NCBI GenBank assembly: GCA_947475475.1
Contig: CANJOG010000133.1
Coordinates: 1-6,099 of the forward strand
From: Acetobacteraceae bacterium
GTDB lineage: Bacteria > Pseudomonadota > Alphaproteobacteria > Acetobacterales > Acetobacteraceae
DNA length: 6,099 bases
Direction of reading: 5' to 3'
The notes beneath the pieces were generated by a model. The model saw only the letters and a program-made list of their open reading frames with translations. It searched no databases and was not told the origin of the DNA. A program made the position numbers and the translations under genes. Below, one piece after another: positions 1 to 6,099 of this stretch (position 1 is the first letter of the stretch; every line of letters starts with the position of its first letter).

Positions 1-930
1 ACTTGCGAGCGCGAAGGGAATGGCCTCGCGCGGCACGCCGAGATGCAGCGCCATGGCGGAGGCGGCCGCCGCGTTCTGTGCATTATGCGAACCGGGCAGG
101 GCCGGGGCGGTGGCGAGCGTGGCAATCACGCCCTCGCCATCGCAGAGCACGCCACCGGCGCCGGAGACATGGGCCTCCTGGCTGCCGGAAATCGTCAGGC
201 GCTCGGCCCTGGTTTCCAGTTTGTCCGCCATGGCGCGGCTATCGGCATCGTCGATACCGAGCACGGCGCAATCGCCCGCACCTTGCCGGTCGAAGATCGC
301 CAGCTTGGCGCGCGTATAGCCCGCCATGTCGCCATGGCGATCCAGATGGTCGGGGCTGAGATTAAGCATTGCGGCTGCATCGAAGCGGATCGTGGCGAGT
401 CGTTCCAACATGTAGGAGGACATCTCGAGCACATAGACGCCGGAATCGGGCAGCAGCGGGAGAGCGAGTGCTGCCGGGCCGAGATTGCCGCCAGCCTCGA
501 CCGGGAAGCCGGCGCTGCCAAGCATGTACGCGAGCAAGGCGGTGGTGGTGGATTTGCCGTTGGTGCCGGTAATGCCAGCGAATTTGGCACGGCTGCCGGC
601 TTTGCGCACGGCGCGGTAGAGCAATTCGGCATCCGAGAGAATTGGGATATTTGCCGCGCGCGCGGCAAGGGCCGCGGCATGCGGCTGCGGCAATGTGTGA
701 GCGATGCCGGGCGAGAGCACCAGCGCCTCGGCGCCGGCCAGGCCTTGCGCCGGATCCTGGCAGACAAAGCCCTCTTCCTCGGCGGCCTTGCGTGCGGATT
801 CGTTATCGTCCCAGACCGTCACCTCAGCGCCCATCGAACGCAGCGCGCGCGCCGCCGGCATGCCGTTGCGGCCCAGGCCGACAATGGCGAAACGCGAGCC
901 GGCGAACAGGTCTGAGGGGAAACTCGCCAT
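1..930 (-). CDS. murD: UDP-MurNAc-L-Ala:D-glutamate ligase MurD, 3'-truncated by window edge
   Basis: Cytoplasmic ATP-dependent ligase that adds D-glutamate to UDP-MurNAc-L-alanine. Translation from ATG 930-928 is open for 310 codons to base 1. The family is about 450 residues, so most of the C-terminal ligase domain is missing. The N-terminal nucleotide-fold domain has VGLGRNG at 17-23 and LSPGI at 72-76. The ATPase domain has P-loop GITGTNGKSTTT at 119-130 (K126), GGNLG at 147-151, LEMSSYMLER at 168-177, LSPDHLDRH at 191-199 and the likely carbamylated lysine K209 in RAKL. LPGSHNAQN at 278-286 marks the entry to the C-terminal domain. The VGLGxxG start and TGTNGKS in place of TGTNGKT favour MurD over MurE, MurC or FPGS, and its place after mraY fits. 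SSYML replaces the SSFQL of E. coli, which I take as lineage variation. The gene begins 4 nt after the mraY stop. Confidence 0.96.
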   Translation of the reverse strand, partial: MASFPSDLFAGSRFAIVGLGRNGMPAARALRSMGAEVTVWDDNESARKAAEEEGFVCQDPAQGLAGAEALVLSPGIAHTLPQPHAAALAARAANIPILSDAELLYRAVRKAGSRAKFAGITGTNGKSTTTALLAYMLGSAGFPVEAGGNLGPAALALPLLPDSGVYVLEMSSYMLERLATIRFDAAAMLNLSPDHLDRHGDMAGYTRAKLAIFDRQGAGDCAVLGIDDADSRAMADKLETRAERLTISGSQEAHVSGAGGVLCDGEGVIATLATAPALPGSHNAQNAAAASAMALHLGVPREAIPFALAS

Positions 931-934
931 GTCT

Positions 935-2023
935 CTACCTGATCTTCAGCGTGGCAAGCCCGACCAGGGCCAGGATCATCGAGATGATCCAGAAGCGGAT
1001 CACAATTGTCGGCTCAGCCCAGCCCTTCTTTTCGAAATGATGGTGCAGCGGCGCCATCAGGAAGACGCGGCGACCGGTGCGCTTGTACCAGAACACCTGG
1101 ACGATGACGGAAACAGTCTCAACGACGAACAACCCGCCGACAATGGCCAGCACGATCTCGTGCTTGGTCGCGACGGCCACGGCGGCGAGCGCGCCACCGA
1201 GTGCGAGGCTGCCCGTGTCGCCCATGAAGACCGCGGCGGGCGGGGCGTTAAACCAGAGGAAGCCGAGGCCGGCGCCGACCAGGGCGGAGAGGAACACGGT
1301 AAGTTCGCCAGCGCCTGGCACGGCATTGAGCTGGAGGTAGTCAGCAAAGACACGATTGCCGACCATATAGGCGATCAGCGCGAAAACGCCGGCGGCGATG
1401 ATGGTCGGCACGATGGCAAGACCGTCGAGGCCATCGGTGAGATTCACCGCATTGGAGCTGCCGATCATCACGAACATCGAGAAGATCGGGAAGAAGATGC
1501 CGAGATTGAGGATGACTTCCTTGAACACCGGAATGGCGAGCTGCCCGGCCAGCGGCTCGCGGGTGAGAGAATAGATCCACACCGCGCCGGCCAGCCCGAC
1601 AACGACCTGCCAGATCAGCTTGATGCGGGCTGAGACGCCTTTGGTGTTGCGCTTGGAGAGTTTGAGGAAATCATCGGTAAAGCCAAGCGCGCCATAGCCG
1701 AGCGTGATGAACAGCGCCGCCCAGATGAAGCCGTTGCGCAGATCGACCCAGAGCAGCGTGGACAGCGTCAACGCCGCGAGGATCAGCACGCCGCCCATCG
1801 TGGGCGTGCCCTTCTTCTCGATTAGATGACGCTCCGGCCCGTCGCTGCGGATCGGCTGGCCGCCGCGCTGCACGGAGCGCAGCCAGCGGATCACCATCGG
1901 CCCCAGCACGAAACTGATGATGAGCGCGGTGATGCATGCCGCTCCCGCCCGGAACGTGATGTAGCGGAACAGGTTGAAGAGGATGAACTGGTCCGCGAAG
2001 GGCCGGGCGAGATTATATAGCAT
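935..2023 (-). CDS. mraY: Phospho-MurNAc-pentapeptide transferase MraY
   Basis: Integral inner-membrane enzyme that transfers phospho-MurNAc-pentapeptide from UDP to undecaprenyl phosphate, forming lipid I. It is 362 residues, very close to the family norm of about 360, and strongly hydrophobic with about ten predicted membrane segments. Signatures: GTPTMGG at 72-78, the paired aspartates of FTDDF at 115-119 (D117, D118), NLTDGLDGLAI at 194-204 (D197, D200), FMGDTGS at 266-272 (D269), and the histidine-rich loop PLHHHFEKKGW at 325-335. The aspartates and histidines are the expected Mg2+ and substrate residues of this family. The ATG follows the murF TGA with no spacer and is preceded by AGGA at good spacing. 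The N-terminus, with FNLFRYITFRAG, aligns with the known MraY start pattern. The last codon, AGG, also lies in the murD ribosome binding site. Lack of the MurG or ligase motifs leaves no real alternative identity. Confidence 0.98.
   Translation of the reverse strand: MLYNLARPFADQFILFNLFRYITFRAGAACITALIISFVLGPMVIRWLRSVQRGGQPIRSDGPERHLIEKKGTPTMGGVLILAALTLSTLLWVDLRNGFIWAALFITLGYGALGFTDDFLKLSKRNTKGVSARIKLIWQVVVGLAGAVWIYSLTREPLAGQLAIPVFKEVILNLGIFFPIFSMFVMIGSSNAVNLTDGLDGLAIVPTIIAAGVFALIAYMVGNRVFADYLQLNAVPGAGELTVFLSALVGAGLGFLWFNAPPAAVFMGDTGSLALGGALAAVAVATKHEIVLAIVGGLFVVETVSVIVQVFWYKRTGRRVFLMAPLHHHFEKKGWAEPTIVIRFWIISMILALVGLATLKIR
938..940 (-). promoter_or_regulatory. Ribosome binding site of murD formed by the last mraY codon
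   Basis: The end of mraY reads AAG ATC AGG TAG, then AGAC and the murD ATG. The terminal Arg codon AGG lies 7 nt before the murD ATG and is the only clear Shine-Dalgarno candidate. It is a short match, so its strength is moderate. Confidence 0.55.
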
Positions 2024-3454
2024 TCAGGTCCTGCTCACCTCGCCGGATGCGAGCAGTGCCTGCACCACACGATTCATCCGGCTGCCATTGCTGCCTTTGA
2101 TCAACACGACATCGCCCGGCTGCACCGCAGCAGCGACGATGGAAGCGAGTTCGGCGGAATCCGTCGCATGCGCGCCCCGCAAGTTCGCAGGAACTGCCTC
2201 ATAGAGATGGCGCATCAGCGGGCCGCAGGTGAAGAGCACGTCGGCCGATGCGGCAACGCTATCGGCGAGGCCCGCATGTTCGGACGGGCCGAAATCGCCG
2301 AGTTCGAGCATGTCGCCGAGCACCACGATGCGGCGGCCCTTTTCGGTGCCAAGCACGGAGAGTGCGGCGCGGACCGAAGCCGAGGAGGCGTTGTAGCTTT
2401 CGTCGATCAGCGTCGCTGCACCACCGAGCAGGCTCTGGCGCGCGCCGCGTCCGGGCAGGGCGGTGAAATCGGCGAGTGCTGCAAGTCCCTTGTCCAGATC
2501 GGCGCCCATCTCGACGGCGGCGGCGAGTGCGGCGATGGCGTTCAGCGCCATGTGCTTGCCTGGCGCGCCGAGGCGGAAGCTGACCTCGCGCCCGGCGACG
2601 ATGGCGCGCACGGTCGAACCAGTCGCGTCCGGCGCGTAGTCCAGCAGGCGCGCATCGGCATCGGCGGATTCGCCGAACCAGATCTTGCGGCCGAAGGGGG
2701 AGGCGCGGTGGAAGGCTATGCGGAACTCGGTATCGGCGGGGAGGATGGCGATGCCAGGCTTGTCTTCCTCGCCTTCCTCCATGGCCTTTTCAGTAAAGAT
2801 GTATTTGAGCAGGCTCGCCTTTTCCTCGGCGATGGCGGCCAGGCTGCCGAGATTGCCGATATGCACGGGCGCGATCGCGGTCACGATGGCGACATGCGGC
2901 TGGGCGATGCGGCCGAGAATGGCGATTTCGCCGCGATTATTCATGCCGATTTCGGCAACCGCGAATTTGGCGTCGCGCGGGATGCGCGAGAGGGTGAGCG
3001 GCACGCCGAGATGGTTGTTGTAGCTGGCCGCGGCCGCCGCGGTCTTGCCGGAGGCCGCGAGGATCAGCCGCAGCATTTCCTTGGTGCTGGTCTTGCCGAC
3101 GCTGCCGGTAACCGCCGCGAGCTTGCCGCTCATACGGTCCCGCCCGGCCTTGCCGAGGCGCCGCAGCGCCAGTGTGGTGTCGGTGACGAAGAAGGCGGCG
3201 GTGCCATCGGGGATGGTCTGGTGCCAATGCGTCCAGGCATTCGGGCCCTGGCGATGCATGACGATGCCGGATGCGCCATTGGCGAGCGCATCGGCGATAT
3301 AGTCATGCCCGTCGCCATTCTCGCCATGGATGGCAAAGAACAGGTCGCCCTTTTGCAGGGTGCGGCTGTCGATCGAGACGCCGGTGGCCGTCATTGGCCG
3401 CGTCATGTCGCCGCCGATGGCGTTGAACAGTTCGGTGGAATACCAGAGGCTCAC
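2024..3454 (-). CDS. murF: UDP-MurNAc-tripeptide:D-Ala-D-Ala ligase MurF
   Basis: Cytoplasmic Mur ligase that adds the D-Ala-D-Ala dipeptide and completes the UDP-MurNAc-pentapeptide. It is 476 residues, a normal length for the family. The N-terminal substrate-binding domain includes SIDSRTLQKGDLFFA (27-41). The central ATPase domain has P-loop TGSVGKTST (116-124, K121), NNHLGVPLTLSR (146-157), AEIGMNNRGEI (167-177) and EKASL (211-215), where K212 is the likely carbamylated lysine. The C-terminal domain has DESYNASSASVRAAL (351-365), LGDMLELGDFG (379-389) and KGSNGSRMN (453-461). TGSVGKT in place of the TGTNGKT of MurD and MurE separates MurF from its paralogues. The start is GTG in a GTGA overlap with the murE stop, preceded by TGGAG. 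The position corresponding to the usual HN of HNxxN reads HM (301-302). The stop TGA abuts the mraY ATG, so coupled translation is likely. Confidence 0.97.
   Translation of the reverse strand: MSLWYSTELFNAIGGDMTRPMTATGVSIDSRTLQKGDLFFAIHGENGDGHDYIADALANGASGIVMHRQGPNAWTHWHQTIPDGTAAFFVTDTTLALRRLGKAGRDRMSGKLAAVTGSVGKTSTKEMLRLILAASGKTAAAAASYNNHLGVPLTLSRIPRDAKFAVAEIGMNNRGEIAILGRIAQPHVAIVTAIAPVHIGNLGSLAAIAEEKASLLKYIFTEKAMEEGEEDKPGIAILPADTEFRIAFHRASPFGRKIWFGESADADARLLDYAPDATGSTVRAIVAGREVSFRLGAPGKHMALNAIAALAAAVEMGADLDKGLAALADFTALPGRGARQSLLGGAATLIDESYNASSASVRAALSVLGTEKGRRIVVLGDMLELGDFGPSEHAGLADSVAASADVLFTCGPLMRHLYEAVPANLRGAHATDSAELASIVAAAVQPGDVVLIKGSNGSRMNRVVQALLASGEVSRT
2029..2032 (-). promoter_or_regulatory. 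Ribosome binding site of mraY
   Basis: AGGA lies 5 nt before the mraY ATG, inside the last codons of murF (context AGCAGGACCTGAATG). It supports the start at 2023 and lets a ribosome ending murF reinitiate on mraY. A second purine-rich stretch, AGGTGAG, sits just upstream at 2040-2034. Confidence 0.75.
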
Positions 3455-4953
3455 GAGATGACTCCAGGCCAGGAGGGAACGCCCGCGAGGCGGCGCGCGA
3501 TGGCCGCATCGTCAAAGGGCAGGGTTTGGGTCGCGACGATCTGGCCTTGTTCGTGGCCCTTGCCGGCCAATGCCAGCACATCGCCCGGACCGAGGTCGGA
3601 CAGCGCGCTGGCGATCGCCGCCTCCCGGTCGCCGATCTCCTTTACCATGGCGCGGAGGCCGCTGCCTCCCATCCCGGCGAGAATGGCGGCCCTGATCGCG
3701 GCGGGGTTCTCGGAGCGCGGATTATCGTCCGTGACGATGGCCGAATCGGCCAGGCGGGCGGCGACCTCGCCCATCAGCGGGCGCTTGCCGGCATCGCGAT
3801 CACCGCCGGCGCCGAACACGACGTGCAGCTTGCCGGTGGTATGGGGCCGGAGTGCCTGGAGCAGGCGCGCCATGGCATCGGGGGTGTGGGCGTAATCGAC
3901 ATAGACGGCGGCGCCATTGGTCAGGCGGGCGGCGAGTTCCATTCGTCCACGCACGCCGGTGAGGCGCGGCAGCAGGGAGAGCGGGTCGGCAATGCCGGCG
4001 GCTTCGGCCAGGGCGGCGGCCATCAGGGCGTTATCGGCCTGGAAGCGGCCGGGCAAAGGCAGGTCGATTTCGCGGCGCTGGCCGGCGGACTCCACCAGCA
4101 GGGTCAGGCCATCCGGGCGCGGTGTGGCGCGGATCAGGCGGATTGCCGTGCCAGCCTCGCCCACGGTGCGCAGGTCGAGGCGGCGGCGCGTGGCGATCTG
4201 GCGGAGTTCGGCGAGCGTTTCCGCATCCATATCGGCGCAGGCGACGGCGACGCCACCTTCGGGCAGGACTTCGGAGAACAGACGCAGTTTGGCGGCGCGG
4301 TAGGCCGCCATGGTGGCGTGATAGTCGAGATGGTCGCGGGTCAGGTTGGTGAAACCGGCGGCCGTGAGCTTCGCGCCATCGAGGCGGAACTGGTCGAGCC
4401 CGTGGCTGGAAGCCTCCATGGCGGCATGCTGGATGCCGGCGCGGGCGAGGCTGGCAAGTGTTGCGGCGAGCGAGACAGGATCGGGGGTGGTCAGACCGGC
4501 ACCCTGGGGAAAGCCGGGCGCGATCAGGCCGAGCGTGCCGAGGCTGGCGGCCGGATAGCCGGCAAGAGCAAAAATCTGGCGCAGGAAATCCGCGGTGCTG
4601 GTCTTGCCGTTGGTGCCGGTGACGGCGACCAGGCAACGTGGCTGCGCGCCGGCATGGGCGGCGGCGAGCAGAGCCAAAGTGCGGCGCGGATTGGGATCGG
4701 TCAGCAGCGGGCGTGAGGGCACGCCCTCCGGCCAGGTGGTGCCCTCGGGGGCGAGGATGGCGGCGGCACCCTGGGCGACGGCCTGGCCGATAAAGGCCCG
4801 GCCATCGGCGCGTGCGCCGGGCAGGGCGGCGAAGATGACGCCCGGGGCAACGGCGCGGCTATCGGCGGTGATGCCGGTGATGTCGATGCCGATCAGGCCA
4901 GGCCAGCTTGCCGGGGCATGGGGCAGGGCGGTGATCATGTCAGCGAACCGCAT
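3451..4953 (-). CDS. murE: UDP-MurNAc-L-Ala-D-Glu:meso-diaminopimelate ligase MurE
   Basis: Cytoplasmic ATP-dependent amide ligase that adds the third stem-peptide residue. With the ATG at 4953 it is 500 residues, near the usual family length. Motifs in order: ATP-binding P-loop TGTNGKTST at 112-120; TTPDP at 155-159; EASSHGLDQ at 180-188; TNLTRDHLDYH at 202-212; the lysine expected to be carbamylated, K222, in AYRAAKLRLF; GVRGRME at 333-339; VDYAHTPDAM at 352-361; GAGGDRDAGKRPLM at 381-394; and DNPR at 410-413, the signature of meso-diaminopimelate rather than lysine use. The chosen start overlaps ftsI by 14 nt. An ATG five codons later (4938), 1 nt after the ftsI stop, is also possible. Neither has a clear Shine-Dalgarno sequence. 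The frame is open further upstream to an ATG at 5124, but that extension is Arg/Pro-rich sequence lying over the ftsI tail and is rejected. The 3' end overlaps murF by 4 nt. Confidence 0.97.
   Translation of the reverse strand: MRFADMITALPHAPASWPGLIGIDITGITADSRAVAPGVIFAALPGARADGRAFIGQAVAQGAAAILAPEGTTWPEGVPSRPLLTDPNPRRTLALLAAAHAGAQPRCLVAVTGTNGKTSTADFLRQIFALAGYPAASLGTLGLIAPGFPQGAGLTTPDPVSLAATLASLARAGIQHAAMEASSHGLDQFRLDGAKLTAAGFTNLTRDHLDYHATMAAYRAAKLRLFSEVLPEGGVAVACADMDAETLAELRQIATRRRLDLRTVGEAGTAIRLIRATPRPDGLTLLVESAGQRREIDLPLPGRFQADNALMAAALAEAAGIADPLSLLPRLTGVRGRMELAARLTNGAAVYVDYAHTPDAMARLLQALRPHTTGKLHVVFGAGGDRDAGKRPLMGEVAARLADSAIVTDDNPRSENPAAIRAAILAGMGGSGLRAMVKEIGDREAAIASALSDLGPGDVLALAGKGHEQGQIVATQTLPFDDAAIARRLAGVPSWPGVIS
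3462..3466 (-). promoter_or_regulatory. Ribosome binding site of murF (supports the GTG start)
   Basis: TGGAG lies 7 nt before the GTG at 3454-3452, within the last codons of murE. Good spacing, together with the GTGA stop-start overlap and the expected MurF N-terminus right after it, decides for GTG as the start. Confidence 0.75.
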
Positions 4954-6099
4954 GGGCGACTGCCAATGTGGCAGGGGCGGGGGCGGGCTGGGCGGAAAGG
5001 CTCGCCTCCTGGCGCAACTGGATCGGATCGCGGCGCGGCGGCGGGGCCGAGCGCGGGGCGGTCGCCGCCGGATTGGCGACACCCTGGCTGGACGGGGCCG
5101 GAACCGGCGCGCGGGGGGGGGCATTGGTCGCCACGGGCGGGCCGCCCGGCTTGGTGACGGAGGGCTTGGCAGCCGTGGGGGCCGGGGCCGGCGGTTGCGG
5201 CTTCTGCTGCGGTGCCGCGCCCGGGGGGCGGGCCGGCTGGAGCGGAATGGCGAGCGAGGCCTGGATTGCGGCGGCCTGGTCGGTGGCGGGGAACATGCCG
5301 AGCATCGGGCCGATCCGCGCGATCACCTTGCCGGCACCGGGGGCGCTCACCGCGCCGGCGGTGGAATAGCCGCCGGTGCGGGCATTGCCCTTGGGTTCGT
5401 CGAGCATGAAATAGACTGCGTAGCGCGGCGCCTGCATCGGGAAGACGCTGGTAAAGGCGCTGACATTGGCGTGTTTCTTGTAGCCGCCAGCGCCGATCTT
5501 CTCCGCCGTGCCAGTCTTGCCGCCGACGAAATAGCCGGCCACTTCGGCGGGCTTGCCATAGCCATCGGTGACCACGATCCGCATCAGCTTGCGCATCGTG
5601 TCCGAGGTCTGCTGCGCCATGACGCGCGTGCCTTCCGGCCGGTCATCCTGGGCGCGGGCCAGAATGGTCGGCTTGATGACCAGCCCGCCATTGGCAATCG
5701 CCGCCGTGCCACGCACCACATGCAGCGGACTCACCGCAATGCCGTGGCCGAAGCCGACGGTCATGGTGGTGAGTTCCTTCCAGCTCGCGGCGGGGGGCAC
5801 GATAGGCACGCCGGCTTCGGGCAGTTCGATGCCGACGCGGGCGAACATGCCCATATTGCGCAGCCAGTTTCGCTGGCGCTCCGCACCGACCACCTGGGCG
5901 ACATGCGCCGCGCCGATATTCGATGAATAGGCCAGCACTTCCGGGAAATAGAGCGGGCGGTGCTTGCCCTGGAAATCCTGGATGGTGAAGCGGCCCATCT
6001 TGATATTGTTGGTGGCGTCGAAAATGTCCCACAGCCGGGCGGCGCCGGAATCCAGCGCCATGGCCGCGGTCTGCAACTTGAAGGTGGAGCCCGGCTCGA
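4940..6099 (-). CDS. ftsI: Peptidoglycan D,D-transpeptidase FtsI (PBP3), 5'-truncated by window edge
   Basis: Septal class B penicillin-binding protein that cross-links peptidoglycan stem peptides at the division site, with its catalytic domain in the periplasm. The frame is open to the window edge. The first full codon (6097-6095) begins EPGSTFK, which contains the catalytic serine motif SxxK (Ser4, Lys7 of the 385-residue fragment). The other two penicillin-binding signatures follow in order: SSN at about residues 58-60 and KTGT at 194-197. The transpeptidase domain runs to about residue 285. Then comes a Pro/Ala-rich tail of about 98 residues ending at TGA 4942-4940. The N-terminal cytoplasmic segment, membrane anchor and dimerisation domain lie outside the window. 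The 3' end overlaps murE by 14 nt. Its position directly before murE and the three motifs make FtsI much more likely than another class B PBP. The tail is the only unusual part. Confidence 0.96.
   Translation of the reverse strand, partial: EPGSTFKLQTAAMALDSGAARLWDIFDATNNIKMGRFTIQDFQGKHRPLYFPEVLAYSSNIGAAHVAQVVGAERQRNWLRNMGMFARVGIELPEAGVPIVPPAASWKELTTMTVGFGHGIAVSPLHVVRGTAAIANGGLVIKPTILARAQDDRPEGTRVMAQQTSDTMRKLMRIVVTDGYGKPAEVAGYFVGGKTGTAEKIGAGGYKKHANVSAFTSVFPMQAPRYAVYFMLDEPKGNARTGGYSTAGAVSAPGAGKVIARIGPMLGMFPATDQAAAIQASLAIPLQPARPPGAAPQQKPQPPAPAPTAAKPSVTKPGGPPVATNAPPRAPVPAPSSQGVANPAATAPRSAPPPRRDPIQLRQEASLSAQPAPAPATLAVAHAVR
4943..5236 (-). other. Pro/Ala-rich low-complexity C-terminal tail of FtsI
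   Basis: The last roughly 98 codons of ftsI encode a chain dominated by Pro and Ala with a few Lys, Arg, Gln and Ser, including runs such as PQPPAPAP. It follows the end of the transpeptidase fold and contains no further penicillin-binding motif. A less repetitive island, RRDPIQLRQEASLSAQ, lies about 15 residues from the end. The composition indicates a disordered periplasmic extension. E. coli FtsI has no comparable tail. Whether relatives of this organism share it cannot be judged here. Confidence 0.8.
5113..5121. repeat. Nine-base G/C homopolymer within ftsI tail
   Basis: Nine consecutive G on the plus strand, read as nine C in ftsI (codons gcc ccc ccc cgc, Ala-Pro-Pro-Arg). It sits in the low-complexity tail. 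It is the longest homopolymer I noticed in the window and a plausible site for replication slippage or sequencing error. The residues on both sides keep the Pro/Ala-rich character in the annotated frame, which supports the count of nine as given. Confidence 0.9.

Larger units (their letters stand above)
1..6099 (-). other. dcw operon segment ftsI-murE-murF-mraY-murD
   Basis: Five co-directional genes with junctions of -14, -4, 0 and +4 nt fill the whole window. I found no promoter, terminator hairpin, RNA gene, insertion sequence or CRISPR array, and the junctions leave no space for any. The order matches the conserved dcw cluster, so a single long transcript starting upstream of ftsI is expected. 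By established dcw order ftsW, murG and murC would follow murD, beyond base 1. Confidence 0.9.

Noticed and set aside
301..420. Local tandem-looking patterns from repeated gcg/ggc units
   Set aside because: They reflect Ala/Gly codon use in a GC-rich genome; no true direct or inverted repeat with a defined unit was seen.
43..915. 290-codon plus-strand open frame opposite murD
   Set aside because: Antisense to murD, whose motifs are all intact; no recognisable protein family.
931..934. Possible intergenic promoters or terminators at the gene junctions
   Set aside because: Junctions are overlaps or at most 4 nt, and no stem-loop with a T-tract was seen near any stop codon.
704..1633. 309-codon plus-strand open frame opposite mraY and murD
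   Set aside because: Antisense to mraY; Asp/Glu/His/Gly-rich composition is the expected complement of hydrophobic codons in a membrane protein gene.
2168..3895. 575-codon plus-strand open frame across murF and murE
   Set aside because: It lies wholly antisense to two well-supported genes, has no recognisable domain and its composition follows the complement of GC-rich codons. Stop-free antisense frames of this length are common in such DNA.
4954..5124. N-terminal extension of MurE to the ATG at 5124
   Set aside because: The 57 extra residues are Arg/Pro-rich, overlap the ftsI tail in another frame and have no counterpart in the MurE family; the ATG at 4953 gives a normal N-terminus and length.
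4595..5926. 443-codon plus-strand open frame opposite ftsI and murE
   Set aside because: Antisense to confirmed coding sequence; Gly/Arg-rich with no family features, and it mirrors the Pro/Ala-rich ftsI tail.

Overview
This window is a stretch of the division and cell wall (dcw) cluster of a GC-rich Gram-negative bacterium, most likely an alphaproteobacterium. All five genes lie on the minus strand, so transcription runs from high to low coordinates in the order ftsI (5' part outside the window), murE, murF, mraY, murD (3' part outside the window). This is the classical dcw order. The cytoplasmic ligases, the lipid I synthase and the division transpeptidase each show their diagnostic motifs. 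The alphaproteobacterial placement, perhaps Acetobacteraceae/Rhodospirillales, is inferred from GC-rich codon use, the mraY N-terminus and MurD/MurF motif variants. It comes from recollection of these families and not from a search.

Layout in transcription order: 6099-4940 is the C-terminal part of FtsI (PBP3), from the active-site serine motif to the stop, ending in a Pro/Ala-rich tail of about 98 residues. 4953-3451 is murE, which overlaps ftsI by 14 nt. 3454-2024 is murF, which starts with GTG and overlaps murE by 4 nt. 2023-935 is mraY, whose ATG directly follows the murF stop. 930-1 is the N-terminal 310 codons of murD, 4 nt after the mraY stop. No non-coding gap exceeds 4 nt, so there is no room for separate promoters or terminators, and translational coupling is expected throughout.

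The genes act in one pathway. MurD adds D-Glu, MurE adds meso-diaminopimelate (predicted from its DNPR motif) and MurF adds D-Ala-D-Ala to UDP-MurNAc. MraY moves the finished phospho-MurNAc-pentapeptide to undecaprenyl phosphate. FtsI cross-links the polymerised product at the septum.

No novel system is evident; this is conserved housekeeping DNA. The points worth a second look are local: the low-complexity FtsI tail, a nine-C homopolymer inside it where loss of one base would fuse FtsI in frame to MurE, the unclear murE start, and a ribosome binding site for murD built from the last mraY codon. The many long plus-strand open frames are best explained as shadows of GC-rich coding sequence.
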